Position numbers and translations under genes: made by a program. Shown piece after piece: positions 17,008-25,369 of a stretch of DNA of 64,000 bases; positions within the stretch are counted from its first letter, which is position 1, and each line of letters starts with the position of its first letter. The DNA is from Crocinitomicaceae bacterium. GTDB taxonomy: Bacteria; Bacteroidota; Bacteroidia; Flavobacteriales_D; Crocinitomicaceae. The notes beneath the pieces were generated by a model. That model had not been told where the DNA came from and made no database searches. It saw nothing but the letters and a program-made list of their open reading frames with translations. The stretch covers positions 124,001-188,000 of the forward strand of contig JAJTCM010000006.1 in NCBI GenBank assembly GCA_021325675.1, in the 5' to 3' direction.

Positions 17008-17790
17008 TTATTTTTTAACTGGCTTTGGCATTACAGGAGTTGTCGCCGTTTTTGTCGTATCGGCAGCAGCTGGCTTACCAGCCATTGTACCGTCAGCGTT
17101 GAACGTTCCGTAATCTGCGCTTTGCAATTTGCGGATGTGGTGAACGAGCGTCCAGATTTCTTTTTTGTTAACGATAGAGTTGTGCGCTCCCATCATCCCT
17201 TTACCGTAGTAAATGGAGTAGAACATTTGTCCGTCAGCAATGGCAAGGCCTGTAAGAACTGCAGCTCCTGTGTAAGCGCCGCTTTGAACCATTGGTCCGT
17301 TTCCGTCACCTTTTTCACCGTGGCAATGCATACAGTTGGCAGCATAAAGCTCTTTCCCGTTTTTGAAAGTCGCTTCTGCATTCTCAGCCGTCAACTTGAG
17401 CGGGTTAACATCCATTGCAGCTTGATTGTATTCATAGTCTGCTTCGGTGTTTTTTGTATATTCCCAACCGAACAGTCCGTGTGTAGAAGCTGTTGAAGGT
17501 GCAGGAAGCCTGTGGTAAGGCAGCATCATCATGACGTCCTCCTTGTTAGTTCCATAATAAGGAATTGTGCTGTTTGGAGGTGTCAGCGCGGATTGTCTTT
17601 GAGAAACATCCGGGTTCAACCTTCCTCTTAACTCACCGTAATCTACATACGGCTCGATAGCCGGGGAACGGTACATATCCGGCATATATTCCAAACCGCT
17701 GCTATCCGGATCAGCAGTACAAGCCCCGATCACGAAACCGGCTGCTACTGCCATGGATGCTTTTCCTATTATTTTAACTATTTTATTCAT
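17008..17790 (-). CDS. actE: Alternative complex III subunit ActE, monoheme cytochrome c lipoprotein
   Basis: A 260-residue periplasmic electron carrier. The N terminus is a lipoprotein signal (GFVIGAC, Cys about residue 24). The heme c site is CMHCH near residue 154, in the standard context NGKELYAANCMHCHGEKGDG; a plausible axial Met lies in GKGMMGAHNSIV. The C-terminal 30 residues are Ala, Thr, Lys and Pro rich and likely disordered. It belongs to the act operon, 38 bp after actD and 20 bp before actF, and should relay electrons from the multiheme subunit toward the CuA site. Confidence 0.94.
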   Translation of the reverse strand: MNKIVKIIGKASMAVAAGFVIGACTADPDSSGLEYMPDMYRSPAIEPYVDYGELRGRLNPDVSQRQSALTPPNSTIPYYGTNKEDVMMMLPYHRLPAPSTASTHGLFGWEYTKNTEADYEYNQAAMDVNPLKLTAENAEATFKNGKELYAANCMHCHGEKGDGNGPMVQSGAYTGAAVLTGLAIADGQMFYSIYYGKGMMGAHNSIVNKKEIWTLVHHIRKLQSADYGTFNADGTMAGKPAAADTTKTATTPVMPKPVKK

Positions 17791-17827
17791 CTTTCAGATA
17801 AAATTATCGTTCGCGTCCGAAGACGTA

Positions 17828-18364
17828 TTATTTAACTTCTTTTTGATCTATTTCAATTACACCGGTTGATCTGAGCAAATCCTGGATTTCTTCCGCTGTG
17901 AAGCCGGAGTTTTCAGACATACGCAATTCCATTACAAATTTGTCGTCTGTTGTTCTCGGATCCGGGTTGGAAGCAGGCATACCCGGCAAAGTTTTGTTTT
18001 TCAACAGGTACGTAATCGCCATTCCGTGTGCAGCACACAATACAGTAAACTCGAAAGTAACCGGGATGAACGCGAGGATGTTATCCAGGTAAGTGAAATT
18101 CGGCTTACCACCAATGTTCATCGGCCAGTCACCAATCATGAAATAACGCATTCCAAGGGTAGCTATAGTTGTACCGGTAATACCGTACAAGAAGGCCATG
18201 ATCCCCAGACGGGTATTCTGAACCCCAATGATCGGATCAATTCCGTGGATCGGGAACGGCGAAAATACGTCCGCTACTTTAATTCCTTTTGCAACCAATT
18301 TCTTTGCGCCGTCTTTCAGCACATCGTCATCGTCGTACATTGCATATATAACCTTTTCTGACAT
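17828..18364 (-). CDS. actD: Alternative complex III subunit ActD (DUF3341)
   Basis: A 178-residue protein with two membrane segments in the middle (about residues 55-75 and 100-120) and the DUF3341 opening YAMYDDDDVLKDGAKKLVAKG, followed by VADVFSPFPIHGID. ActD is a small structural subunit of alternative complex III with a cytoplasmic alpha/beta domain. It lies 8 bp after actC and 37 bp before actE. No cofactor motif is present, as expected. Confidence 0.94.
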   Translation of the reverse strand: MSEKVIYAMYDDDDVLKDGAKKLVAKGIKVADVFSPFPIHGIDPIIGVQNTRLGIMAFLYGITGTTIATLGMRYFMIGDWPMNIGGKPNFTYLDNILAFIPVTFEFTVLCAAHGMAITYLLKNKTLPGMPASNPDPRTTDDKFVMELRMSENSGFTAEEIQDLLRSTGVIEIDQKEVK

Positions 18365-18372
18365 GATCCTAA

Positions 18373-19827
18373 TTAATGATTGTTAGTATTTTCTGTTCCC
18401 AGCTGGCTTTGATCGTGACCGTGAGCTGTATTGTCGTGGTCGTGATGGCCGTGTGTGTCCGGAGCGTTTTTGTAAGACTCACCGGAAGATTTCAAGATAG
18501 TTTTCAACTCGGCGATTGGCAATACCGGGAAGAAACGTGCAAACAAGAGGAAGAATACGAAGAAGATCCCGATCGTTCCGAGGTAGATCCCGATATCAAT
18601 GTGGCTCGGGTAGTGCATACTCCAGGAAGAAGGAAGGTAATCGCGGTGGATGGAAGATACGATAATTACGTAACGCTCGAACCACATACCGATGTTTACA
18701 ACGATAGAGATAAAGAATGTGAAGTACAGGCTTCTTCTCAAAGGACGGATCCACATCAGCTGCGGGGAGATTACGTTGCATGTCATCATCGACCAGTAAG
18801 CCCACCAGTAAGGACCGGTTGCACGGTTAATGAAAGCGTATGCTTCGTATTCAACACCGGAGTACCAGGAAACGAAGAGCTCCGTCAGGTAGGCAACACC
18901 TACGATGGAACCTGTTACCATGATTACAATGTTCATGTATTCAACGTGTCTCGTGTGAATGTAGTTTTCAAGCCTCATTCCCTTACGCATAACAAGCAAG
19001 AGTGTTTGTACCATCGCGAAACCGGAGAATACCGCACCCGCAACGAAGTAAGGAGGGAAGATGGTGGTGTGCCATCCCGGGATCACCGATGTGGCAAAGT
19101 CGAAGGATACAATGGAGTGAACCGAGAATACGAGTGGCGTAGCCAAACCTGCAAGAACCAGGGAAACAAGCTCGAAACGGTTCCAGTTTTTAGCGCGTCC
19201 TGACCAGCCGAAAGAGAGAATGGAGTACATTTTCTTCGGGATCGGGCGTTTTACGCGGTCTCTCAGCGTTGCAAAGTCAGGGATCAGACCGATGTACCAG
19301 AAAACGAGGGACACGGAAAGGTAAGTAGAGATTGCGAACACGTCCCAGAGGAGCGGCGAGTTGAAGTTTACCCAGAGGGAACCGAACTGGTTTGGTAAAG
19401 GGAATACCCAGTATCCTAACCACAAACGACCCATGTGGATCAGCGGGAACGTTCCGGCCATGAATACCGCGAAGATCGTCATCGCTTCAGCCGAACGGTT
19501 AATCGCCATTCTCCATTTTTGTCTGAAGAGGAGCAATACCGCTGAGATCAGGGTCCCGGCGTGACCGATACCTACCCACCATACGAAGTTGGTGATATCC
19601 CATGCCCAACCGATTGTTTTGTTTAGTCCCCAAACACCGATACCCGTACCAAGCAGGTAGAAAATACATCCTACCCCGTATACTGCAATAATCAATGCGA
19701 TTGCAAACAATACATACCAAGCTCTTGGCGCTTTGTCCTCGATAGGCTTACAAACGTCCTCGGTAATTTCGTGGTACGTCTTGTGACCTAATATCAGAGG
19801 TTCTCTAATTGCTGATTCCTTATGCAT
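18373..19827 (-). CDS. actC: Alternative complex III subunit ActC (NrfD/PsrC-type quinol-binding membrane subunit)
   Basis: A 484-residue polytopic membrane protein with about ten hydrophobic helices. The N-terminal REPLILGHKTYHEITEDV and the helix motif WDITNFVWWVGIGHAGTLIS, as well as FPLIHMGRLWLGYW, are typical of the NrfD/PsrC family of quinol-oxidising subunits. It should hold the menaquinol site of alternative complex III. The C terminus is His- and Asp-rich (HGHHDHDNTAHGHDQ) and may bind metal or be disordered. It lies 21 bp after actB. Confidence 0.96.
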   Translation of the reverse strand: MHKESAIREPLILGHKTYHEITEDVCKPIEDKAPRAWYVLFAIALIIAVYGVGCIFYLLGTGIGVWGLNKTIGWAWDITNFVWWVGIGHAGTLISAVLLLFRQKWRMAINRSAEAMTIFAVFMAGTFPLIHMGRLWLGYWVFPLPNQFGSLWVNFNSPLLWDVFAISTYLSVSLVFWYIGLIPDFATLRDRVKRPIPKKMYSILSFGWSGRAKNWNRFELVSLVLAGLATPLVFSVHSIVSFDFATSVIPGWHTTIFPPYFVAGAVFSGFAMVQTLLLVMRKGMRLENYIHTRHVEYMNIVIMVTGSIVGVAYLTELFVSWYSGVEYEAYAFINRATGPYWWAYWSMMTCNVISPQLMWIRPLRRSLYFTFFISIVVNIGMWFERYVIIVSSIHRDYLPSSWSMHYPSHIDIGIYLGTIGIFFVFFLLFARFFPVLPIAELKTILKSSGESYKNAPDTHGHHDHDNTAHGHDQSQLGTENTNNH

Positions 19828-19848
19828 TTCAACCTTTTTTTATAACAA

Positions 19849-22800
19849 TTAATGATGAGCTTTTTTACTTTCTTTCTTGTCGTGGTGTACCACGTGGTGA
19901 CCCTTTTTCGACACGTGGATTTTCTCCAGCAAGTCGTTATTTTCGTTACGGATCTTCATTTTGTACCAGATGTTTGGTTTCACACCAACTTCCTCGAGGG
20001 CCTGGTAAGCACGCTTGTCGTTAGCGCTCTTCCTTATTTCAGACTTAAGATCGTTGTAGTCACCGAATGTGATAGCGCCTGTAGGACAAGCTTCAGCACA
20101 AGCTGTTGTTACGTCTCCGTCAACAACCGGTCTTGCTTCTTTCTTGGCAGTCAATTTACCAGCCTGTACTTTTTGTACGCAGAAAGAACATTTTTCCATC
20201 ACACCTCGTGTTCTTACCGTTACATCAGGGTTCAGTACCATACGGCCTAAATCATCCTGTGCAGGGTTCACCTGGGCGAATTTTTTATAAGACGGGTAGT
20301 TGAACCAGTTGAAGCGGCGCACTTTGTACGGACAGTTGTTCGCACAGTAACGTGTACCGATACATCTGTTGTAAGCCATCTGGTTCAAACCTTCGTTGCT
20401 ATGAGTTGTTGCAGCTACCGGGCAAACTGTTTCACACGGAGCGTGGTTACAGTGGTGGCAGAGCATCGGCATGTGGATCACTTTCGGGTTTTCTGCAGCG
20501 ATCTCAGCTTTACCGAAGTCGAACGTTTCACGGTCTTTACGCATACCAACTGTTGCTTCCTCGTCGGATGCAAAGTAACGGTCGATACGCAGCCAGTGCA
20601 TTTCACGTCCTCTTCTTACTTCGTCTTTACCAACAACAGGAACGTTGTTTTCAGACTGGCAGGCAATCATACAGCTTCCGCAGCCGTAGCATTGGTTGAG
20701 GTCGATAGTCATACCCCAGCGGTGACCAACTTTGTCAACCGGGTGTGCATCCCACAAGTCAAATTCTTCGATCGGCCTTTCAACGTGGTTACCGTCAGCA
20801 TCCAGTTTCTGGAGCGTGTAAGCCGGGTTGTAAGCTTCCTTATCGTTGTTTTTGTAAATGTCAAGCGTTGTTTCGCGAACTATGGAACGGCGGGCCATTA
20901 CCGTGTGGTGGATCTGTGTAGCAGCGATCGGGTAGATTTCACCTTCCACTTTGCTAACAGAACCTTCCGTACAGAAGGACATTGTACCGTTTTCCATGCG
21001 TACCAAACGGAAAGCGTTCTGCCCGATTGGTTTGCGGTTTCCTTTATCGTCAGTTGTGTGGCCTCCGTATTCTTTTGTCTGGAATGCCGCGTTTCCGATA
21101 TTTTCGTTGTTTGCACCACGACCGTAACCGAGGGCGATACCTACCGTGCCGATTGCTTGTCCCGGTGAAGGGTAAACAGGTAACGTAAGGCTAACACCGT
21201 TCACTTTCACTGTGGCAACGTTCAATCCGTTTTCCTGGTCGAAAGTAGTGGCGTATTTGCCATCCATCTCAGCCGGGTTCATGGTAATGTAGTTATCCCA
21301 TGTTACTTTTGAAATCGGGTCAGGAAGCTCTTGCAGCCAAGGGTTGTTGGCCTGGTCACCCGTACCGATACCAGCTTTTTGGTACAATACGATTTCCGTG
21401 CCTTTACCGCCTGTTTTAACCTGGGAAGAAATCCCGGACATGGAAGCTTCGTTAAAGCCCGGGTTAGTTGCAGCTACTGCAGGAACATCGGAACAGCTGT
21501 CGTGTACCATCATTCCCCAGTAAGTATCTGCATCTGTATATTCAGTTTGCATCGGGAACCCGTAAGTTACCCAGTTGCTTTTGATCAGGTCATAGTATAC
21601 TTTGGAATCCTTACCTCCGCGGGAAGCCTTACCTGACCAAACCATAAAGCTTTCCTGAGCGGCAGCTGTATTGTGGATCGGACGGATAGTTGGCTGGGCC
21701 AGGGCGTAATGGTTCATTTTTGCGTTGTAATCATTCCAGGACTCCAATGCATGGTGGTCAGGAGCGATATACTTACATAAGCTTGCCGTTTCATCAGCGT
21801 AAGCTGCGAGGGAAACCGTCAGGCCTACATTTTTCAGGGCCTTACCGAATTTCTCACCTTCTGCAAGGGAGTAAACCGGGTTAACACCGTAGAAAATCAC
21901 AGCGTCAGGGCCATTACCACCGATCACGTCGGAAACAAAGCGGTTCATCTTAGCATCTTGTGACGCGAAGAGAGAAACAGGGTTGTTAACGTTGATCGTT
22001 TTGGTATATGCGCCTAAAACGGAGTTTAATTTATTAGCAAGGATTTGCACGGCCTTGTTGTTAGAGCCTGCAACCACTAAGGATTCGCTTTTTGATTTTT
22101 TCAATTCGGCAACTGCCAGGTCAGCGATTTTAGCCGCATCCGTAGACAATTTCGTGCTAACGCCTGAATTTACACCGAATTTGCTTAAGATGTAAGATAA
22201 TACGTTTGCTTCTTCGGAAGGCTTAACCATTCCGCGGTAGTCTGCATTGGAACCAGTGATAGACATAGTTGCCTCGAACTGGAAATGCTTTGACATCCAT
22301 TCTCCGTCAGGATTTCTTCTGACACCGTATTGTGCCTGGTATTCAGTTGCAAGTAACCAGGTGCACAGGAAATCAGCGCCAACGGAAACGATTGTTTTTG
22401 CTTTAGAGAAATCGTAGTCAGGAATAATCCCGTCGTTCTCCGGCATATTCATTACGGTTAAACCGAATGTTTCTTTGTTTGCAGCACGCATTCCGGCGTA
22501 GGACACAGCGTCATACTGGATGTGCTCGAAAGATGTTCCTGCCGCATCGCCGCCGTTTACATGCGCCTTCAGCATATCAATAGCTGTTTGCGTAGACGGG
22601 GAAATGATTGTAGAGGAAACTAAAGTTACCTTTCCTTTTTTCGCAACGATATCGTTCAGCCTGGATTTGATATCGCCGTCAAGGTCGTTCCAGGATTTCG
22701 TTTTCCCGCCCATCATCGGGGCTTTCAAACGTGCTGAATCGTATAATGGCAAAACGGATGCGATGATCTGCGCGTTTGTAACACCTTTAGAAATACCGAA

Positions 22801-23172
22801 ATCTTTGTTCCCTTTGATGTAGATCGGACGACCTTCACGGGTCTTAACCAAAATGCTGGCATAAGAAACACCATCATAATAGGTGGAAGCATACCATGTC
22901 GGCATACCCGGGGTTACGTTCTCCGGTTTGTTTACATAAGGGATCGCCTTTGTAACCGGCGCTTCACAAGCCGCCAATGTAGCAGCTGCAACGCTAAACC
23001 CTAAGAACTTTAAGAAATCCCTTCTTCCTGTGGAACTTTCTTTGAGATTTTCATCTGCAAGAAATTCATCAACAGACATGGATTGAGGAAATTCCTGGTC
23101 TCTTTGCTGTAAGAACGCAGGGGTTTCTTTCAATTCCTCAAGACCTTTCCAATATTTTTTTGTCATTTCCAT
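19849..23172 (-). CDS. actB: Alternative complex III subunit ActB (molybdopterin-like domain fused to iron-sulfur ferredoxin domain)
   Basis: A 1107-residue fusion. It opens with a Tat signal (TGRRDFLKFLGF, about residues 47-58) that ends in a lipobox-like LAAC, so it is probably a Tat-exported lipoprotein. Residues about 75-740 form a molybdopterin oxidoreductase-like domain, which in this family lacks the cofactor. The C-terminal ferredoxin part has four Cys clusters: CYGCGSCMIAC, CHHCNHAPCETVCP, CIGTRYCANNCPY, and CSFC with CAEACPTGAI. These carry electrons from the quinol site to the multiheme subunit. The tail is basic and His-rich. It lies 40 bp after actA in the operon. Confidence 0.96.
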   Translation of the reverse strand: MEMTKKYWKGLEELKETPAFLQQRDQEFPQSMSVDEFLADENLKESSTGRRDFLKFLGFSVAAATLAACEAPVTKAIPYVNKPENVTPGMPTWYASTYYDGVSYASILVKTREGRPIYIKGNKDFGISKGVTNAQIIASVLPLYDSARLKAPMMGGKTKSWNDLDGDIKSRLNDIVAKKGKVTLVSSTIISPSTQTAIDMLKAHVNGGDAAGTSFEHIQYDAVSYAGMRAANKETFGLTVMNMPENDGIIPDYDFSKAKTIVSVGADFLCTWLLATEYQAQYGVRRNPDGEWMSKHFQFEATMSITGSNADYRGMVKPSEEANVLSYILSKFGVNSGVSTKLSTDAAKIADLAVAELKKSKSESLVVAGSNNKAVQILANKLNSVLGAYTKTINVNNPVSLFASQDAKMNRFVSDVIGGNGPDAVIFYGVNPVYSLAEGEKFGKALKNVGLTVSLAAYADETASLCKYIAPDHHALESWNDYNAKMNHYALAQPTIRPIHNTAAAQESFMVWSGKASRGGKDSKVYYDLIKSNWVTYGFPMQTEYTDADTYWGMMVHDSCSDVPAVAATNPGFNEASMSGISSQVKTGGKGTEIVLYQKAGIGTGDQANNPWLQELPDPISKVTWDNYITMNPAEMDGKYATTFDQENGLNVATVKVNGVSLTLPVYPSPGQAIGTVGIALGYGRGANNENIGNAAFQTKEYGGHTTDDKGNRKPIGQNAFRLVRMENGTMSFCTEGSVSKVEGEIYPIAATQIHHTVMARRSIVRETTLDIYKNNDKEAYNPAYTLQKLDADGNHVERPIEEFDLWDAHPVDKVGHRWGMTIDLNQCYGCGSCMIACQSENNVPVVGKDEVRRGREMHWLRIDRYFASDEEATVGMRKDRETFDFGKAEIAAENPKVIHMPMLCHHCNHAPCETVCPVAATTHSNEGLNQMAYNRCIGTRYCANNCPYKVRRFNWFNYPSYKKFAQVNPAQDDLGRMVLNPDVTVRTRGVMEKCSFCVQKVQAGKLTAKKEARPVVDGDVTTACAEACPTGAITFGDYNDLKSEIRKSANDKRAYQALEEVGVKPNIWYKMKIRNENNDLLEKIHVSKKGHHVVHHDKKESKKAHH

Positions 23173-23212
23173 ATGCTTTTAAGCCTTCTCTTGTAATTAA
23201 TTATTCGGGATA

Positions 23213-24565
23213 TTAGTAATGGCACTTAGCACATTCCCAACCACCTAATTCTTTTACTGTCACTTTTCCGTCTTCCAGGTACTTGCTGTACAATTTCTTG
23301 TCGTTGTTCAGCAAACGCTTGTGGATTTCATTATAGTAACCGTCATTTTTTGTATCAAGCGGACCGGCAGTGATTTCTTTTTCTGCGTGACACTCAATAC
23401 ACCATCCCATTGTGAGGGTTGGTTTTGTCAACGGAACGTTTCCTTCGATTTTGTTCAGCTCGGAAACCGGCACTACACGGGCAGTCTCTTTTTGCTTGGT
23501 CATATCACCGTGGCACTGCTTACAGTCGAGACCCCCAACTACTACGTGCTGGGAGTGGTTGAAGTAAACGTGATCAGGTAAAACGTGAACCTTGTTCCAG
23601 GTGATCGGCTTGGATTTGCCGGTGTAAGAACCTGCGCCTTCAGTTGACCAGCCTGCTGCTGCATAAATTGCTTTGATTTTTTCCTGCTGCTCCGGCGTGC
23701 GTCCGTTGATCTGCTTGTGGCAGTTCATACATACGTTCACTGTAGGGATACCTGCAGTTTTTGATTTCGTTACGGAATTGTGGCAGTATTTACAATCGAT
23801 GCCGTTAACACCCGTGTGGATGTCGTGCGGGAATTCGATTGGCTGGGAAGGCTGGTATGATTCGAGGATCCCAATGTTACCCAGTCCCTGGAAGCCTGCA
23901 ACGATCAGGGTAATTACCAGGATCAATGTTCCAACTCCAACGTATTTTTTGTTTTTCCAGGCCCATTGCCCGAATTCTTCAGCGTAGCTTTTTGTGTCAG
24001 GTCTGTCGTCAGCACCTTCAACGGCTGTTTTCAACTGGCGGCGAACACCGGAAACAGCAGCAATGATGATAGCGAACAGCAAGCCGAGCGCGATCCAGAT
24101 CCAGCTGAAACCGCCTTCTTCGTCTTCGCCTTCAGTACCTCCGGCAGCGGCATCACCACCACCTTCTTCAACCGCAGTTGCAGGATCAGCCTGTGCGTCT
24201 ACCCAGTCAAAAATGGCTGTGATTTCTTCTTTTTTCAATTCCGGGAATACCTGCATCGCAGTAGGCGCCCATGTTGAAACGGTTTGCGCATACGGATCTG
24301 AAGCCGCTGCAGCCTGCCAGTTGTTCACCCATTGGTAAATGGATTCCTCTGATTTGGCTCCGCCTTCCGCCCACTTCTTGCGAACTTCGAACAGTTTTGG
24401 CCCCGTACCGTTTTTGTGAGGTTGGTGACAAGTGGCACATTTTGCTTTAAAGAGTGCCTCACCTTGCGCATTCGCGTTGAAAGTTCCAGTTAAAAACAAC
24501 ATAGCAGTTGCACTGAAACACCAGGTTTTTATACTTCTAAACATCTGATTTTTAGATATTTTCAT
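23213..24565 (-). CDS. actA: Alternative complex III subunit ActA, six-heme cytochrome c
   Basis: A 450-residue multiheme cytochrome and first gene of the operon. I count six CxxCH sites: CATCH in an N-terminal class I cytochrome c domain (about 35-130), then CKYCH, CMNCH, CKQCH, CIECH and CAKCH in the C-terminal pentaheme domain (about 245-450). A cleaved signal peptide ends near NANAQ, and one membrane helix (about 150-170, FSWIWIALGLLFAIIIAA) plus a second (about 210-230) separate the two parts, joined by an acidic Glu/Gly/Ala linker. The pentaheme part matches ActA; the extra cytochrome domain may act as a built-in electron outlet or inlet. Confidence 0.94.
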   Translation of the reverse strand: MKISKNQMFRSIKTWCFSATAMLFLTGTFNANAQGEALFKAKCATCHQPHKNGTGPKLFEVRKKWAEGGAKSEESIYQWVNNWQAAAASDPYAQTVSTWAPTAMQVFPELKKEEITAIFDWVDAQADPATAVEEGGGDAAAGGTEGEDEEGGFSWIWIALGLLFAIIIAAVSGVRRQLKTAVEGADDRPDTKSYAEEFGQWAWKNKKYVGVGTLILVITLIVAGFQGLGNIGILESYQPSQPIEFPHDIHTGVNGIDCKYCHNSVTKSKTAGIPTVNVCMNCHKQINGRTPEQQEKIKAIYAAAGWSTEGAGSYTGKSKPITWNKVHVLPDHVYFNHSQHVVVGGLDCKQCHGDMTKQKETARVVPVSELNKIEGNVPLTKPTLTMGWCIECHAEKEITAGPLDTKNDGYYNEIHKRLLNNDKKLYSKYLEDGKVTVKELGGWECAKCHY

Positions 24566-24988
24566 TTAAAATCTTTTTTGTCTTATGCCGTAAAAACACT
24601 TTATGACGTGGGCAAATTTAATATATGAAATAATTTAAATGACATTTTTATGACAATTTTCTACAAAAGTCAGGTAATTTAGAATTGTTCTAAATAAATG
24701 TTAAAATTCATTAAAATCAAATACTTCCGGCCATTTCAAATAAGGAATTCATTTACAATATTTTAATCCGGAATTACATAATTCCTACTTTTCCGCTTTC
24801 CTGTTGATAACCTTAGCGAAACGAAAATGAAACTTATCCAATAACCAAAGCAAGGGCGGCTTAAACCCATTTCGACTTATTAACATTATAATATCGTTCC
24901 GCTGGTAAATTTTATTTAATTTTTTAAATTATTACCTCCCTAAATATCAGCGATTTAAAAAATAATACCTAATTTTCTTATGTATAAA
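24566..24988. other. AT-rich spacer between the act operon and padR
   Basis: About 420 bp without any credible reading frame, lying between divergent units. It should hold the regulatory region of the respiratory operon. Apart from the -7 box at 24613 and the padR promoter at its right edge I see no strong palindrome or riboswitch-like structure. Confidence 0.6.
24613..24620 (-). promoter_or_regulatory. -7 box of the act-cox operon
   Basis: TAAATTTG on the minus strand fits TAnnTTTG, about 47 nt upstream of the actA ATG; the -33 region is AT-rich without a clear TTTG. Confidence 0.4.
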
Positions 24989-25022
24989 TTTGCAATACTT
25001 AAGTTTCTTATGTATGTTTGCA
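24974..25022 (+). repeat. Tandem direct repeat over the padR promoter
   Basis: TTTCTTATGTAT at 24974-24985 returns at 25004-25015, exactly 30 bp later, and each copy is followed by TTTGCA after 3 and 1 bases. The TTTG of copy one serves as the -33 element and that of copy two as part of the -7 box. Confidence 0.7.
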
Positions 25023-25034
25023 GCATGTATACAT
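24989..25034 (+). promoter_or_regulatory. padR promoter with palindrome over the start codon
   Basis: TTTG (24989-24992), 20 bp, TATGTTTG (25013-25020) is a full consensus promoter. It ends 4 nt before the ATG, and the palindrome ATGTATACAT (25025-25034) covers the start codon. PadR-family repressors often bind sites with ATGT and ACAT half-sites, so autoregulation is likely. Confidence 0.65.
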
Positions 25035-25369
25035 CAGAATTGATTAAAGGAACCCTCAAAACCATCGTGTTAACGCTGCTTAAAGAAAACGGCCGGATGT
25101 ATGGTTACGAGATCACTCAACGGGTGAAAGATTTAACGGATGGCAAAATCCAGATTACGGAAGGCGCCTTGTACCCAACCCTGCACACGCTGGAGAAAAA
25201 CGGCGAAGTGGGTATCGAGGAAGAGTACATGGGTAAGCGCGTACGCAAGTATTATACGCTTACCGAGCAAGGACAGGTAACAGCCCGCGAAAAAATCAAC
25301 GAATTTGCCGATTTCATCAGTACAATGAAATTTTTGTTGGATTTGCAACCGAAACCAGGCCATGCATAA
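25025..25369 (+). CDS. PadR family transcriptional regulator
   Basis: A 114-residue winged-helix repressor: LIKGTLKTIVLTLLKENGRM, the recognition region YGYEITQRVKDLTDG with EGALYPTLHTLEKNG, and the wing MGKRVRKYYTLTEQGQ are the standard PadR N-terminal domain. The short C-terminal helix (about 85-110) would be the dimerisation arm. The ATG at 25025 is preferred to an upstream in-frame ATG at 24980 because the promoter boxes occupy that stretch. It overlaps the next gene by 8 bp, so the two are translated together, the usual arrangement for PadR and its membrane-protein partner. Confidence 0.93.
   Translation: MYTSELIKGTLKTIVLTLLKENGRMYGYEITQRVKDLTDGKIQITEGALYPTLHTLEKNGEVGIEEEYMGKRVRKYYTLTEQGQVTAREKINEFADFISTMKFLLDLQPKPGHA

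Noticed and set aside
18376-19203. A 275-codon plus-strand frame opposite actC, and similar frames opposite actB and ctaD
   Set aside because: Repeated antisense frames are expected from the codon bias of the long respiratory operon; they show no signal peptide, domain or promoter.
24980-25024. Upstream in-frame start for PadR
   Set aside because: It would place the -33 and -7 boxes and the direct repeats inside the coding region; the fold starts right after the ATG at 25025.
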